From: Amycolatopsis coloradensis
GTDB lineage: Bacteria; Actinomycetota; Actinomycetes; Mycobacteriales; Pseudonocardiaceae
Assembly (NCBI RefSeq): GCF_001953865.1
Contig: NZ_MQUQ01000007.1
Coordinates: 111,479 to 175,478, forward strand
Length of the DNA: 64,000 nt
Direction: 5' to 3'
Shown one piece after another: positions 30,441 through 38,549 of the stretch (position 1 is its first letter; each line of letters begins with the position of its first letter). Both the position numbers and the translations under genes were made by a program. The notes under the pieces are model-generated. The model saw only the letters and a program-made list of their open reading frames with translations. It was not told the DNA's origin and ran no database searches.

Positions 30441-30649
30441 ATCAAGTAGTCCGGAAAAAGCCAGGTCAATGGCTCGCGGTGGCACCCAAGGCTGCACGGG
30501 AGGAGGTACCGATGCTTACGAAGCCTGGGAGGATCGGCGCTGCGAGGTGATCAAGTGGCGCGGAAACCGCAGGTCGGCTGATGCGAAATGGTCAAGTTCA
30601 AGCGGAATGTACACGTCCTGTAGCCGACGTGCCCGAGGATCGCGGTCTT

Positions 30650-31408
30650 CTAGGGGGCTGCTTCCTTCGCGCGTTCGTTCCGTGCGAGCTTGTCGACGAT
30701 CCGAAAGCGCGTTCCGCTCATGACGATGGAGGTGACGTCACAAACACGGCCCTGCGGGTCCGTGGCCGTATACAGGAGACCAATGACCGGCACGCCCAAC
30801 GGCATCGCCAGCTGCTCGGTTTCCTCCGGCGTGGCAACGCGCGCTCCGGCCTCACGAGTCCAGCTCAGCGGACTGTGCCCGTGTTCCTCCAAGCGTCCGT
30901 AAGTCCCGCCGTCACCGATGTCGCCGGCGCGGAGCACCGGGATCTCTTCCACCAGACTCAACGGCAGATAGGTGGACGCGAGCATCCGACGGGAGTCGTC
31001 AGCTGGATCGAGCATCAGGCACTCGCGGACCAGCACGAGGTCGTCGACGTCGACACCGAGCAGCCGCGCGACATCCGCCGGGGCTCGCCGACGCCCGACA
31101 ATCGTCGGCTCAGGCCGGAAGGTCTTGAACACCTTGCTCAGCCGATAGGAACTGCCGTCGAATTCCACAATCGAGCCGAGGTCGATCAGCTCATGGGCTA
31201 ACGGTTTCAGGACGATCGTCCCATGACGTCTTAGTCCCCTGACTAGACCTTGGGACTGAAGTACATCGAGAGCGCGCGAAATCGTGTTCTCGTCTACACC
31301 GAACGCGTCGGCGAGAATGGATCGTTTAGGAAGCATAGAGCCTTCGGGATACACGTCCTGGTGGATCTGCCGACTGATCGTGGCCGCGATCTCCCTAAAC
31401 GGTGGCAC
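30650..31408 (-). CDS. GntR/HutC-family transcriptional regulator with UTRA domain
   Basis: 252-aa repressor-type protein. An N-terminal winged helix (about 5-70, with SMLPKRSILADAFGVDENT as the helix-turn-helix) is followed by a UTRA-like ligand domain (about 85-245). This matches the HutC subfamily, and also KorSA/TraR-type regulators that control actinomycete conjugative elements. The GTG at 31408 has GGAGGG seven bases upstream. It converges on the conjugation operon, so control of transfer or of the neighbouring LexA-boxed genes is plausible but not shown. The ligand is unknown. Confidence 0.8.
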   Translation of the reverse strand: MPPFREIAATISRQIHQDVYPEGSMLPKRSILADAFGVDENTISRALDVLQSQGLVRGLRRHGTIVLKPLAHELIDLGSIVEFDGSSYRLSKVFKTFRPEPTIVGRRRAPADVARLLGVDVDDLVLVRECLMLDPADDSRRMLASTYLPLSLVEEIPVLRAGDIGDGGTYGRLEEHGHSPLSWTREAGARVATPEETEQLAMPLGVPVIGLLYTATDPQGRVCDVTSIVMSGTRFRIVDKLARNERAKEAAP

Positions 31409-31564
31409 GCTCCATCCCTCCCGTATCCCGCTCTGTCGGGCAAAGCGATAAACCTAGCTTTGTCCAACTCTATGCTTCCTCGAAAGCGGAGGCGAGCATC
31501 GGGTCCCTGGCGAGCTCCGCCACGCGGGTTTGCCCGAACGTGAGTCACGATCAGTTCATCCCGG

Positions 31565-32749
31565 CTACCGCGGGCGTCCTCGTGGTTGCGTATCGGGTGC
31601 CGGAGCGTGGTGAGTGCGCGTGGTGGGCGGTCCGTCGAGCCCCCGGGTGATGAGGGACTGCCCGGACGCTGCCGGAGTGATCAGCCGTTCTGCCTCCGCG
31701 CGGACGCTGCCGGAGGCGAGTTGGGCCGTGCGGAGAACGTCATCGAGGTGCTGCCCGCGGTCCTGTGCCGCTGCTCGCATCACTGCGCTGGCCTCTTGCG
31801 CTCGCTGATAGAGGGAGGCTTGAATCACCACGGAGATCGTGCTGTCGTTAACGGCGCCAGGCGGGTGGCTGGCCAAGATCATGAGATCGTCGCCCGGTAG
31901 GCCTTCTCCGAACCGGGCCGACAGCTTTTCTGTTTCCCAGGCCACGGTGATGGGGTCGATCGGCGTCGGTGGTCGTGTGGAGGCGAGGGCCAGAATCGCG
32001 CGCCAGGTGTTGGCATGCGCCGGCGAACTCGTGAAGTCCTGCGGCTCGAACCGCTCGAGCAATTCTGGGCGCGGCTCTCTCAGCGCGGCGCCGATCATGC
32101 GCAACTCGGACCGTTCGACCAGGGTGGGCGGCGGCGGGACAGCCGGTGGGGCCGGTGTCTGCCGTGGTTGGACCGGATCGACGGTGTCGAGCCGCCCTCG
32201 TCCGGCGTGGCGGTCCATCTGAGCTCTGATCCCGGAGAGATCTTCTCGAAGTGCTATGTCGGATTGCTGGAGCGCTGCGACGGTCGAGGTTCCGGATACG
32301 TTCTCTCCGGTGGCGACCACTGACTGCATCTGGAGTGACCACTGTTCGATCTGGCGCCGAGCTGAGCTCTCCAGCACCATCCGGCCGTAGCGGGCGTGCT
32401 GTGGCGTCGCGCTCGGTGGCGTCGCGCGGTACAGCTCCGTCAGCAGACTGGAGAATCGCGCCGCATGCGCTTCAGCGCCTTCAAGGACACCGACCTTGAT
32501 CTCGAAGACGTTGTGGATGATCGCGTCGCGTGTGTCCGGTGAGCGATCCGCGCCAACCAGCTCGCTTTCCGACACGGACCGCAGCCGCCCCTGACGGTGC
32601 AACCCCTGCAGCGCCGAGTACACCGCCCGCAGGTCCGGATCGGCGAAGTCGTGTGGCTGCAACCAGGCCTGCACGTCGGCCAGCCGGTCCGGGCGGTTGA
32701 GCAGGGCGCCGACGACCGCCCGCTCTGCCAGCCGGGTCGCACCGCTCAC
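31565..32749 (-). CDS. Protein with two DnaB-N-like domains
   Basis: About 394 aa. The first domain (from the start, with LAERAVVGALLNRPDRL and WLQPHDFADPDLRAVYSAL) and a second one (SELRMIGAALREP and RFEPQDF) both resemble the N-terminal helical domain of replicative helicase DnaB. No ATPase domain follows, so it cannot be a full helicase; it may bind primase or helicase. The start is uncertain: GTG 32749 directly opens the first domain, GTG 32776 is also in frame, and the frame stays open to 33007 in the shadow of the upstream ImuA'-like gene. No clear ribosome site is seen, which suggests translational coupling. The C-terminal 50 residues look disordered. Confidence 0.65.
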   Translation of the reverse strand: MSGATRLAERAVVGALLNRPDRLADVQAWLQPHDFADPDLRAVYSALQGLHRQGRLRSVSESELVGADRSPDTRDAIIHNVFEIKVGVLEGAEAHAARFSSLLTELYRATPPSATPQHARYGRMVLESSARRQIEQWSLQMQSVVATGENVSGTSTVAALQQSDIALREDLSGIRAQMDRHAGRGRLDTVDPVQPRQTPAPPAVPPPPTLVERSELRMIGAALREPRPELLERFEPQDFTSSPAHANTWRAILALASTRPPTPIDPITVAWETEKLSARFGEGLPGDDLMILASHPPGAVNDSTISVVIQASLYQRAQEASAVMRAAAQDRGQHLDDVLRTAQLASGSVRAEAERLITPAASGQSLITRGLDGPPTTRTHHAPAPDTQPRGRPR

Positions 32750-33371
32750 CGGGACCGGCGAAGTCGGCGTCGCCACGGCCGCGCCGATGGAGGACGGTGT
32801 CGCGGTGGGTGAGGCGGCCGTGCCCGTCCGGCGCGCCGCCGGACCAGTGCCCGGCGTCGGCCCGCAACTCGAGGTCGACGGCGGGCCAGGTTCCGGTGGT
32901 GAGCAGGACCGCGCCGCGGTTGCGGGCGCGCTGGGAAAGCCGCCGCGCGAGCGCGGGGGAGGCGTCCCGGCACACCGCGGGCCCGAGCACGACGAGATCG
33001 ACGCCATCGAGCAGGGCGCCGAGCACCGTCGGCAGCTCGGTGGCGCGGGGCCGGGGCAACAACGCGAGCCTGGTCAGGTCGACACCGAGCTCGGCGGCGG
33101 CCGCGAGCCCCAGACCTGGCATGCCCGCCACGGCGGCCCACGATCCTGTGCTCGTTGCCTCGGCCAGCAGCGCTAGCAGCAGCGAGGTCGAGCCGTGAAC
33201 CGCGACGGTCGTCCCCCGACGTAGTGCGGCGATCTCCGCAAGCGGTGCGGCGACAGGTAGCGTGTCGCCGGAGGCGAGGGCGGCGCTCTTCGCGTCGGCA
33301 AGGACCCGGGCGGTGCTGATCCCGGGCAGCGCGGTGAGGCGTGCGATCGCGTCGGCTGACGTAGTCGTCAC
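32481..33371 (-). CDS. ImuA'-like RecA-fold protein, C-terminus out of frame
   Basis: The first 190 or so residues match actinobacterial ImuA'-type proteins: TTVAVHGSTSLLLALLAEA as a degenerate P-loop region, SWAAVAGMPGLGLAAAAELG, DGVDLVVLGP, and RLSQRARNRGAVLL. ImuA' works with ImuB and DnaE2 in SOS mutagenesis in mycobacteria. The GTG at 33371 has GGGGAGG six bases upstream and lies about 100 bases from a perfect LexA box. After HRRGRG (near 32770) the frame becomes Arg/Gly/Ala-rich and non-coding in character for its last 270 bases, where the DnaB-N gene occupies another frame. In the third frame a TGA at 32746-32748 overlaps the DnaB-N GTG, so a one-base indel near the end would give a normal coupled pair. 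No imuB or dnaE2 is nearby. Confidence 0.65.
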   Translation of the reverse strand: MTTTSADAIARLTALPGISTARVLADAKSAALASGDTLPVAAPLAEIAALRRGTTVAVHGSTSLLLALLAEATSTGSWAAVAGMPGLGLAAAAELGVDLTRLALLPRPRATELPTVLGALLDGVDLVVLGPAVCRDASPALARRLSQRARNRGAVLLTTGTWPAVDLELRADAGHWSGGAPDGHGRLTHRDTVLHRRGRGDADFAGPGERCDPAGRAGGRRRPAQPPGPAGRRAGLVAATRLRRSGPAGGVLGAAGVAPSGAAAVRVGKRAGWRGSLTGHTRRDHPQRLRDQGRCP

Positions 33372-33472
33372 GACACACCTCCCCGCAGATCAAACCCCTC
33401 GCAAGGCTCTCCAGGGGGCCATGCGGGGAAGGCACGGTCCACCGGGTCCTACGCCACCGAGGGTTTCCTATT

Positions 33473-33488
33473 TCGAACTCATGTTCGA
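33473..33488 (-). promoter_or_regulatory. LexA (SOS) box
   Basis: TCGAACTCATGTTCGA is a perfect match to the actinobacterial LexA operator TCGAAC-N4-GTTCGA. It lies 102 bases upstream of the ImuA'-like start, as expected for a DNA-damage-induced promoter. A further TTCGAA lies six bases to its right. Confidence 0.8.
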
Positions 33489-33540
33489 TGAAATTCGAAG
33501 GCAAGTCAACTCGCGGCTGGGGAAGTCACTGTGACGATCC

Positions 33541-33552
33541 ACGCTATCTGTC
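33541..33552. repeat. Inverted repeat, left copy
   Basis: ACGCTATCTGTC here is found inverted at 34427-34438, and flanking GATC and CCT are also shared. The pair brackets the gene at 33706-34275 at a distance of about 890 bases. It could be ends of a small cassette or two regulator half-sites. Confidence 0.3.
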
Positions 33553-33705
33553 CCCTCCGGCGGGTCTGATCCTGCAGGTTCGCCTGAAGCGGATCACGGT
33601 TGCTGTCACCGGCTGACCACGCCAGCTGTCACCAAGAGGTCGTTGACGATCCGGCGCGTCGGTCAGATAGATACTTCCGTGCGACTCGAACGGTAGTATC
33701 CAGGT

Positions 33706-34275
33706 ATGACGATCATCTGGACCGAAACGACCACTGCCCCCACCGTGTCCAGTCGGGAGGCAAATCTTGATCCCGACCACACGATCGGCGACATCTACAC
33801 CCGCACCTGGGAGCGAGAACGTCGCGGCATCCGGGAACTCATCTGGCTCTATGTGGCCCACTGGGGCTCCGACGAGAAGTACCTGACCCGCTGGGAGTAC
33901 GAGGCGTACGACGGAGACGAAGTTATCGCGGGCTGGACGAGCGACGACGCCGTGATCGTCAGCCGCGGCAACCCCAACACTGAGCGGCTGATTGCCGGGA
34001 AGACACCGGATGACCTGCCGGACTACTCGGCCGGCTGCGGCGGCTGTCCGGCGTGGGGTTGGACGATGGTGGACGTCGCCGAGTATCGCGGCTTGGCCAG
34101 CGCCGACAGCGCGCGCCGCTGGATCGCCGAGCGGTCAGGCGAGATCGGCATCATCTCCCGAGATGTGGAGACCGGGGCGAAGATCATCAACGGATGCGAC
34201 GTAGTGCGCGTGGCCAGGTCGATGGTTGGCCGGGGCAAGGGCGGCGGGCGACCATCCAAGACGACCAGCGTCTGA
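33706..34275 (+). CDS. Protein of unknown function with a C-terminal DNA-binding-like segment
   Basis: 189-aa protein. The first half is rich in Trp, Asp and Glu (IYTRTWERERRGIREL, SDEKYLTRWEYEAYDG). The second half contains a CGGCPAWGW motif and then a helix-turn-helix-like stretch (VDVAEYRGLASADSARRWIA) followed by a basic tail (GRGKGGGRPSK). That layout suggests a small regulator, but I recognise no named family. ATG 33706 is the only good start; no strong ribosome site is visible. It stands alone on the plus strand between SOS-linked genes and a gene-free gap, and is bracketed by a short inverted repeat. Confidence 0.6.
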   Translation: MTIIWTETTTAPTVSSREANLDPDHTIGDIYTRTWERERRGIRELIWLYVAHWGSDEKYLTRWEYEAYDGDEVIAGWTSDDAVIVSRGNPNTERLIAGKTPDDLPDYSAGCGGCPAWGWTMVDVAEYRGLASADSARRWIAERSGEIGIISRDVETGAKIINGCDVVRVARSMVGRGKGGGRPSKTTSV

Positions 34276-34365
34276 CGGGCGAAAGAGCAGAACTGACGAC
34301 GCGGGCGATCTCGTCGGTTCGCCGCCAAGGACGCCTGTCCTGGCTGGTCGACGGCCTCACGTTCA

Positions 34366-34385
34366 GCACAGGTGGTCACCTGTGC
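34366..34385 (+). terminator. Near-perfect palindrome downstream of the 33706 gene
   Basis: Nine-base arms GCACAGGTG and CACCTGTGC are separated by two bases, 90 bases after the stop. It can act as a terminator hairpin (eight pairs, loop of four) or as an operator. Confidence 0.4.
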
Positions 34386-34426
34386 GGTCGCAGCAGCGAA
34401 AACGCGACCGTTCCGCGCTCTCAGGT

Positions 34427-34438
34427 GACAGATAGCGT
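34427..34438. repeat. Inverted repeat, right copy
   Basis: GACAGATAGCGT is the reverse complement of 33541-33552; see that entry. Confidence 0.3.
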
Positions 34439-34439
34439 G

Positions 34440-34970
34440 ATCAGATGGCAGACACTTTAGGCGATATTCATGCAATCTGTGTGGAATGCGGCGGAATTTA
34501 AGACTCTATCGGGCCGTGGTGACTGCATGGTTTCGCGTAGGGCAATGAGTCAACCCCGTTGCTAGTATGGCGACTTGGTGCACTGGGCTGAACCTATTTC
34601 GGCCCACCCCCCGCCGTTCTGGCGAAGAATCGAAGGCAAACCCACCTGCCGCTGTCTATGTCCCAGTTCACATGAAATTCGTGGTCTGCCCTATTTGTCG
34701 GCCCGTTCGCGTGCTGATAGCCGTGCTGTCCGTATACGTTGAACTATCCGACGACGCCCCTCAGGGGGGCTGCCTGGTGGCTTTGACGAGCCTCAGGCTC
34801 GTGCGGCTACCGTAAGTGGTGTTGCAGAACTGGGCATTGCACTGCGTCTTCGATGCCGCTGAAGCTGTCGATGGAGTCACGATCAGAAGCCCCCAAATAC
34901 TTGCCGCGCCAACCATCACGAATACAACGTGGAAACACCTACGGCGCCGATCTTTGCGGCTTCCTCGCTT
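34440..34970. other. Gene-free, lower-GC gap with two adjacent hairpins
   Basis: About 530 bases with visibly more A and T than the surroundings and no convincing coding frame; an 82-codon plus-strand ORF from 34567 has poor codon usage. Two palindromes share the core CCTCAGG: a five-pair stem at 34757-34767, and acgagcct/aggctcgt at 34786-34802. They lie between convergent genes and may end transcription from both sides. No tRNA or attachment site is recognised. Confidence 0.4.
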
Positions 34971-35363
34971 TTAGGTCGGCAGCAAGATAGTCGGCGACGA
35001 TTCCGGGTAGATCTTTGGTTCCGGCGTGATGATCGACGCGTTCCGTGTGGACGCGATGTACACCGCGTGCGCTGCGTCGTCGGCTAGGTCGGATAAGCGC
35101 CCACACGCGGCGCGGACAGCGTCGGCGGCCAAGGGAACGATGCTGAGGACTTGCAGGTCAGCGATATGGTCAGCTAAGCCGTACCGCTGTCGGCCCGCAC
35201 GCAGCAGCGACAAGGCGGGAACCAGGAATCGGGGCTGGCGATCAAGGATCCGGACGACGTTGTCGACATCATGCGCGATGCCGAACAGCATGCGTGCGAG
35301 CACGACATTGCCGATGCCAAGTGCTTCGATGGATCCACGGTCCAGAACGTACTGTCTTGTCAC
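34971..35363 (-). CDS. PIN-domain (VapC-like) putative toxin
   Basis: 130 aa with the outline of a PIN-domain ribonuclease. Near the start YVLDRGSIEAL matches the first acidic motif (usually LDTSALLAL, here with Arg-Gly after the Asp). A late acidic motif, DLADDAAHAVYIASTRNASI, is followed by ITPEPKIYP, the usual 'data on record' end of PIN proteins. The GTG start overlaps the upstream gene stop by four bases, the typical toxin-antitoxin arrangement with the antitoxin first. The changed first motif leaves activity uncertain. Expected activity is RNA cleavage. Confidence 0.65.
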   Translation of the reverse strand: MTRQYVLDRGSIEALGIGNVVLARMLFGIAHDVDNVVRILDRQPRFLVPALSLLRAGRQRYGLADHIADLQVLSIVPLAADAVRAACGRLSDLADDAAHAVYIASTRNASIITPEPKIYPESSPTILLPT

Positions 35364-35647
35364 GCGATCTTCGCTGCGGCTTCCAGAGCACTGGGGTCGC
35401 CCGCATCAAGCGCGTTCAGGCATTGCAGTCCGAGACGAACGTCCTCGTCGGTGAACGGGCGGTACCCGATTCTCACCAACGTGCGCCGGGTCTGTTCAGC
35501 AAGCGCATCCATCATTCCAGGCTCTGCGGCGATGACCTCGGCGCTCGTCTGGTGCCGTTCAGCCGCCAACGCGGCCAGTCGCTGCGAGGCAGGCACTGTG
35601 TCTGCTGCCTCACGCTCGACTTTACGAGCCGCGTTGTTCGAATCCAT
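35360..35647 (-). CDS. Putative antitoxin partner of the PIN protein
   Basis: 95-aa charged, helical protein encoded directly upstream of the PIN gene with a four-base overlap. It has no clear family match (QRLAALAAERHQTSAEVIA, then RRTLVRIGYRPFTDEDV). The antitoxin role is inferred only from size, order and overlap. The ATG at 35647 has GGGAG just upstream. Confidence 0.55.
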   Translation of the reverse strand: MDSNNAARKVEREAADTVPASQRLAALAAERHQTSAEVIAAEPGMMDALAEQTRRTLVRIGYRPFTDEDVRLGLQCLNALDAGDPSALEAAAKIA

Positions 35648-36136
35648 GCTCCCAAGGATATCTCCTCAGCGCGGGGAACACGAGCGCAACGCACGCTGAC
35701 CTGTCCCGCGCCCCCGTTACAGCGTGTCAGTACAGAGAGCAGTACCGACAGTGGCCAGCGGGAGAGGTGACACACAGGGGCCGGGCGACACACTGTTCCC
35801 TGGCCGACATGGCGTAGCAATAGCGGCACCGCGAGCAGAACGACGACCACAAGGAACAGCCACCTCAGGCGCAGCAGCTCCTGGATTCGGGGCCGGCGGG
35901 TCGGAGCCGTCCGCCGTGAATCGCCGCAGAACCTCGGTCAGGTCGGTGTTTCGTCAGCGATCTTCCCTCGTCTGTTGCACATATGGCCCAGGCCAGTGGC
36001 AGCACCGCTACGAGGACGAGCACGGCCTTCTTGAACCGCCACAGGTCTGCTGGCCGCCGTGCGGCCAGCAGTTCGTGCGCTCATGAGGCTGCGAGCGTAC
36101 TGGCCCGGCTGATCGGCCGTCCCCGATCCGGTGGGA
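35648..36136. other. Intergenic gap, possible remnant of a small membrane protein
   Basis: No convincing gene. On the minus strand (about 36085 down to 35865) one frame reads like a short single-pass membrane protein (FKKAVLVLVAVLPLAWAICA) but has no start codon at its beginning. It may be a decayed small gene. Nothing else stands out. Confidence 0.3.
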
Positions 36137-37399
36137 TCAATTCAGGGTCACCGGGAGGGACGCGAGGCCGCGCAGGGTCACCGTTCTCGCCCAGTCCGGG
36201 TCGCCGGCGAGCGTGAGTTTCGGTGCGCGGCGGGCCAGTTCCCGCAGCGCGATCCGGGCTTCGAGGCGGGCGAGTGGTGCGCCGAGGCAAAAGTGCACGC
36301 CGTGGCCGAACGCGAGGTGCCGGTTGGGTGTTCGGGTGATGTCGAAGGTGTCCGGGTCGGGGTGGGCCTGCGGGTCGCGGTTGGCCGCGCCGATCAGCAC
36401 GATGGCCGACGCGCCGGCGGGCAGGTCCACGCCGCCGAGTGTGGTGTCGGTCAGGACGGTGCGCTGGGTGAGCTGGACGGGCGGGTCGTAGCGAAGCGTT
36501 TCCTCGATGGCACCGTCGATCAGGGTTTCGTCGCGGGCGAGTGCCGTGTACTGGTCGGGGTGGCGCAGCAGGGCGAGGACGCCGTTGCCGATGAGGTTGG
36601 TGGTGGTCTCGTGCCCGGCGACCAGCAGCATGGTCAGGGTGACCAGCAGTTCGCCCTCGCTGAGCCGGTCGCCGTCCTCGTCGGAGACGGTCACCAGCCG
36701 GGAGAGGAGATCGTCGGCCGGGTTCCGGCGGCGTTCGGCCGCGAGGTCCCGGAAGTAGGCGATGAATTCCCGGCGTGCGGCCTGGGCCGGTCCGGCGATC
36801 GCTTCGGCGACCTCCGGCGGCAGCAGCGCGGCGGGGTCGAGCGCGCGGGCCATGGCAGTGGACCAGGCCGCGAAACGCTCGCGGTCGGCGAGCGGGACCC
36901 CGAGCATTTCACTGATCACCGCGACCGGCAGCGGCACGGCGAGCGCGCTCATCAGGTCGGCTTCGCCCTGCTCGATCGCCTGCCCGATCGAGTCTGCGAC
37001 CAGCTCCTCGATGCGGGGCGTGAGCCCTTCGACCACTCGCCTGTTGAAGGCCTTCGCGACCAGTCCCCGCAGCCGGGTGTGGTCGGGCGGGTTGAGCGAG
37101 AGGAACGCCCGCACGACGCGGCCCTGCGCGTCGACGGGATGGTCGGGATCGTCGTGCTGGGCGGGGTCACCGTGGACGATCTTCTCTGGTTCCGGGTGCC
37201 CGAAGTCCTGGCTGCCCAGCAACTGGGTTGCCTCGGCGAAGCCGGTGACCAACGCGAAGGTCTCGGTGAGTTTCGCGACCCGCGCCCCTTCCCGCATCTG
37301 CCCGAACAGCGGGTAGGGGTTCGCCCGGACCTGCGGGCTGACCAGGGCGGCCATCGCCGCCTGGATCGGGTTGGGCGCGGCGTCGGGCGTGTCGGGCAT
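36137..37399 (-). CDS. Cytochrome P450
   Basis: 420-aa soluble bacterial P450 with all hallmark motifs: oxygen-binding AGHETT (261-266), ExxR in EETLR (299-303), and the haem loop FGHGVHFCLG (364-373) with Cys371 as iron ligand. It resembles actinomycete CYP105/CYP107-type monooxygenases that hydroxylate small molecules using ferredoxin, but no ferredoxin gene is adjacent. It is the last gene of an operon with a MAB_1171c-type membrane protein (19-base gap) and an ImmA/IrrE-like peptidase. I recall this combination from other actinomycetes; the substrate is unknown. Confidence 0.92.
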   Translation of the reverse strand: MPDTPDAAPNPIQAAMAALVSPQVRANPYPLFGQMREGARVAKLTETFALVTGFAEATQLLGSQDFGHPEPEKIVHGDPAQHDDPDHPVDAQGRVVRAFLSLNPPDHTRLRGLVAKAFNRRVVEGLTPRIEELVADSIGQAIEQGEADLMSALAVPLPVAVISEMLGVPLADRERFAAWSTAMARALDPAALLPPEVAEAIAGPAQAARREFIAYFRDLAAERRRNPADDLLSRLVTVSDEDGDRLSEGELLVTLTMLLVAGHETTTNLIGNGVLALLRHPDQYTALARDETLIDGAIEETLRYDPPVQLTQRTVLTDTTLGGVDLPAGASAIVLIGAANRDPQAHPDPDTFDITRTPNRHLAFGHGVHFCLGAPLARLEARIALRELARRAPKLTLAGDPDWARTVTLRGLASLPVTLN

Positions 37400-37418
37400 C
37401 AGGTGGTGTGCTTCCTTG

Positions 37419-38549
37419 TCAGCTGGGAAGGGCGGAGGGCCGCTTCATGAGACGCGCGACCCGTTTCAGCCACGCTACCGAAGCGGGCAGGGTGTCACCT
37501 GCCTCAGGCGCGATGACGACGTCGGTGCGATCGGGGGTCTCGCCCCGGCTGTGGCGGTCCAGTGCGTCCCGCCATGCCACGGCGTCGACGAAGGCGGCGA
37601 GGTCTCCCTCGGTGAGGCCTCGCTCGCGGCCGATCTCCAGTGCGCGGGCGGCGACTTCCGGCCGCATGTAGCTGCGGACCTGGCTGCGGCCGTCCCAGAT
37701 TTCCACCACCCGCCGCCGGACGGCGCCTTCCATGTCCCACAGCGGAAGCGGCCTGGGTAGCCGGATGTGCGGCATCGGTTCGGTGAACGCCATCCATAGT
37801 GGACGTAGCGTCCACCATGCCTGAGCGTGCCGGATCCACTGGATGACCGCCGACAGCCCCGGCCCGAAAGCCGGAAGGCTCAGCCCGACGAGAATGAGTA
37901 GGACGGCCGCGAGGATGGGATAGAGCTCCACTCGCGCCTGGTGATAAGGGTTGTAGCCCTGCGCGAGTACCAGGATGTAGGCGAAGTGATGAACGCCGTA
38001 GGCCAGTGCGATCCACGATCCGACCGTCAAGGTGGCCAGACCGCGCCGGAGCCACGGTTTGTCGGCGGTACGGGAATAGCGCCAGGCCAGCTGGGACATG
38101 GTGAGGAAGGCCGCCACGAGCCCGCCGCTGTAGGCCAGGACGGTCGCCGTGGCCCAGGGCTGGTCCTGGTACTGGACGTCGCTGAAGTCCGGGGCCTCGA
38201 CGACCTCGGTCACAACCCACGCGATCGTCATCGCGACGGTGAACCCGATGATGGGCCCGAAGTAGCGCACGAGCGACGGGCGGGGATTCCCTGCCGGATA
38301 GACCGACAGCCAGAAGAACGCTTCGAACGCGATCAGTGCGCCGAGGATCAGCAGGTGTTGCACGAGATACAGGGCGGCCAGCCCCAGCGGAAGAATGCCG
38401 GGCAGCCCCGCCGCCAGCGACAGCGTGAGCCCGATCATGCCGATCAGGACGGCCCACTTCGCGGGTCGCCGTGGCGAACGGATCAGCTCCAGCAGACGGT
38501 AGAGCACCATGGCGGTGCAGATCGCGATCAGGATGTGTGTGAGGCTCAT
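37419..38549 (-). CDS. MAB_1171c-family multipass membrane protein (putative transporter)
   Basis: 376 aa. The first 235 residues contain about seven hydrophobic helices (LTHILIAICTAMVLYRLL, LIGMIGLTLSLAAGL, ALYLVQHLLILGALIAF and others). The last 140 residues are cytoplasmic and helical (VRSYMRPEVAARALEIGRE). This matches what I know of the MAB_1171c / DUF6545 family, often labelled putative transporter without biochemical proof. The ATG overlaps the peptidase stop by four bases, and the P450 follows. A role in sensing or exporting a P450 product is only a guess. Confidence 0.8.
   Translation of the reverse strand: MSLTHILIAICTAMVLYRLLELIRSPRRPAKWAVLIGMIGLTLSLAAGLPGILPLGLAALYLVQHLLILGALIAFEAFFWLSVYPAGNPRPSLVRYFGPIIGFTVAMTIAWVVTEVVEAPDFSDVQYQDQPWATATVLAYSGGLVAAFLTMSQLAWRYSRTADKPWLRRGLATLTVGSWIALAYGVHHFAYILVLAQGYNPYHQARVELYPILAAVLLILVGLSLPAFGPGLSAVIQWIRHAQAWWTLRPLWMAFTEPMPHIRLPRPLPLWDMEGAVRRRVVEIWDGRSQVRSYMRPEVAARALEIGRERGLTEGDLAAFVDAVAWRDALDRHSRGETPDRTDVVIAPEAGDTLPASVAWLKRVARLMKRPSALPS

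Noticed and set aside
34567..34815. 82-codon ORF in the low-GC gap
   Set aside because: No GC3 bias, no ribosome site, crosses two palindromes; probably not coding.
36131..37450. 439-codon plus-strand ORF over the P450 gene
   Set aside because: Antisense to a P450 with all conserved motifs.
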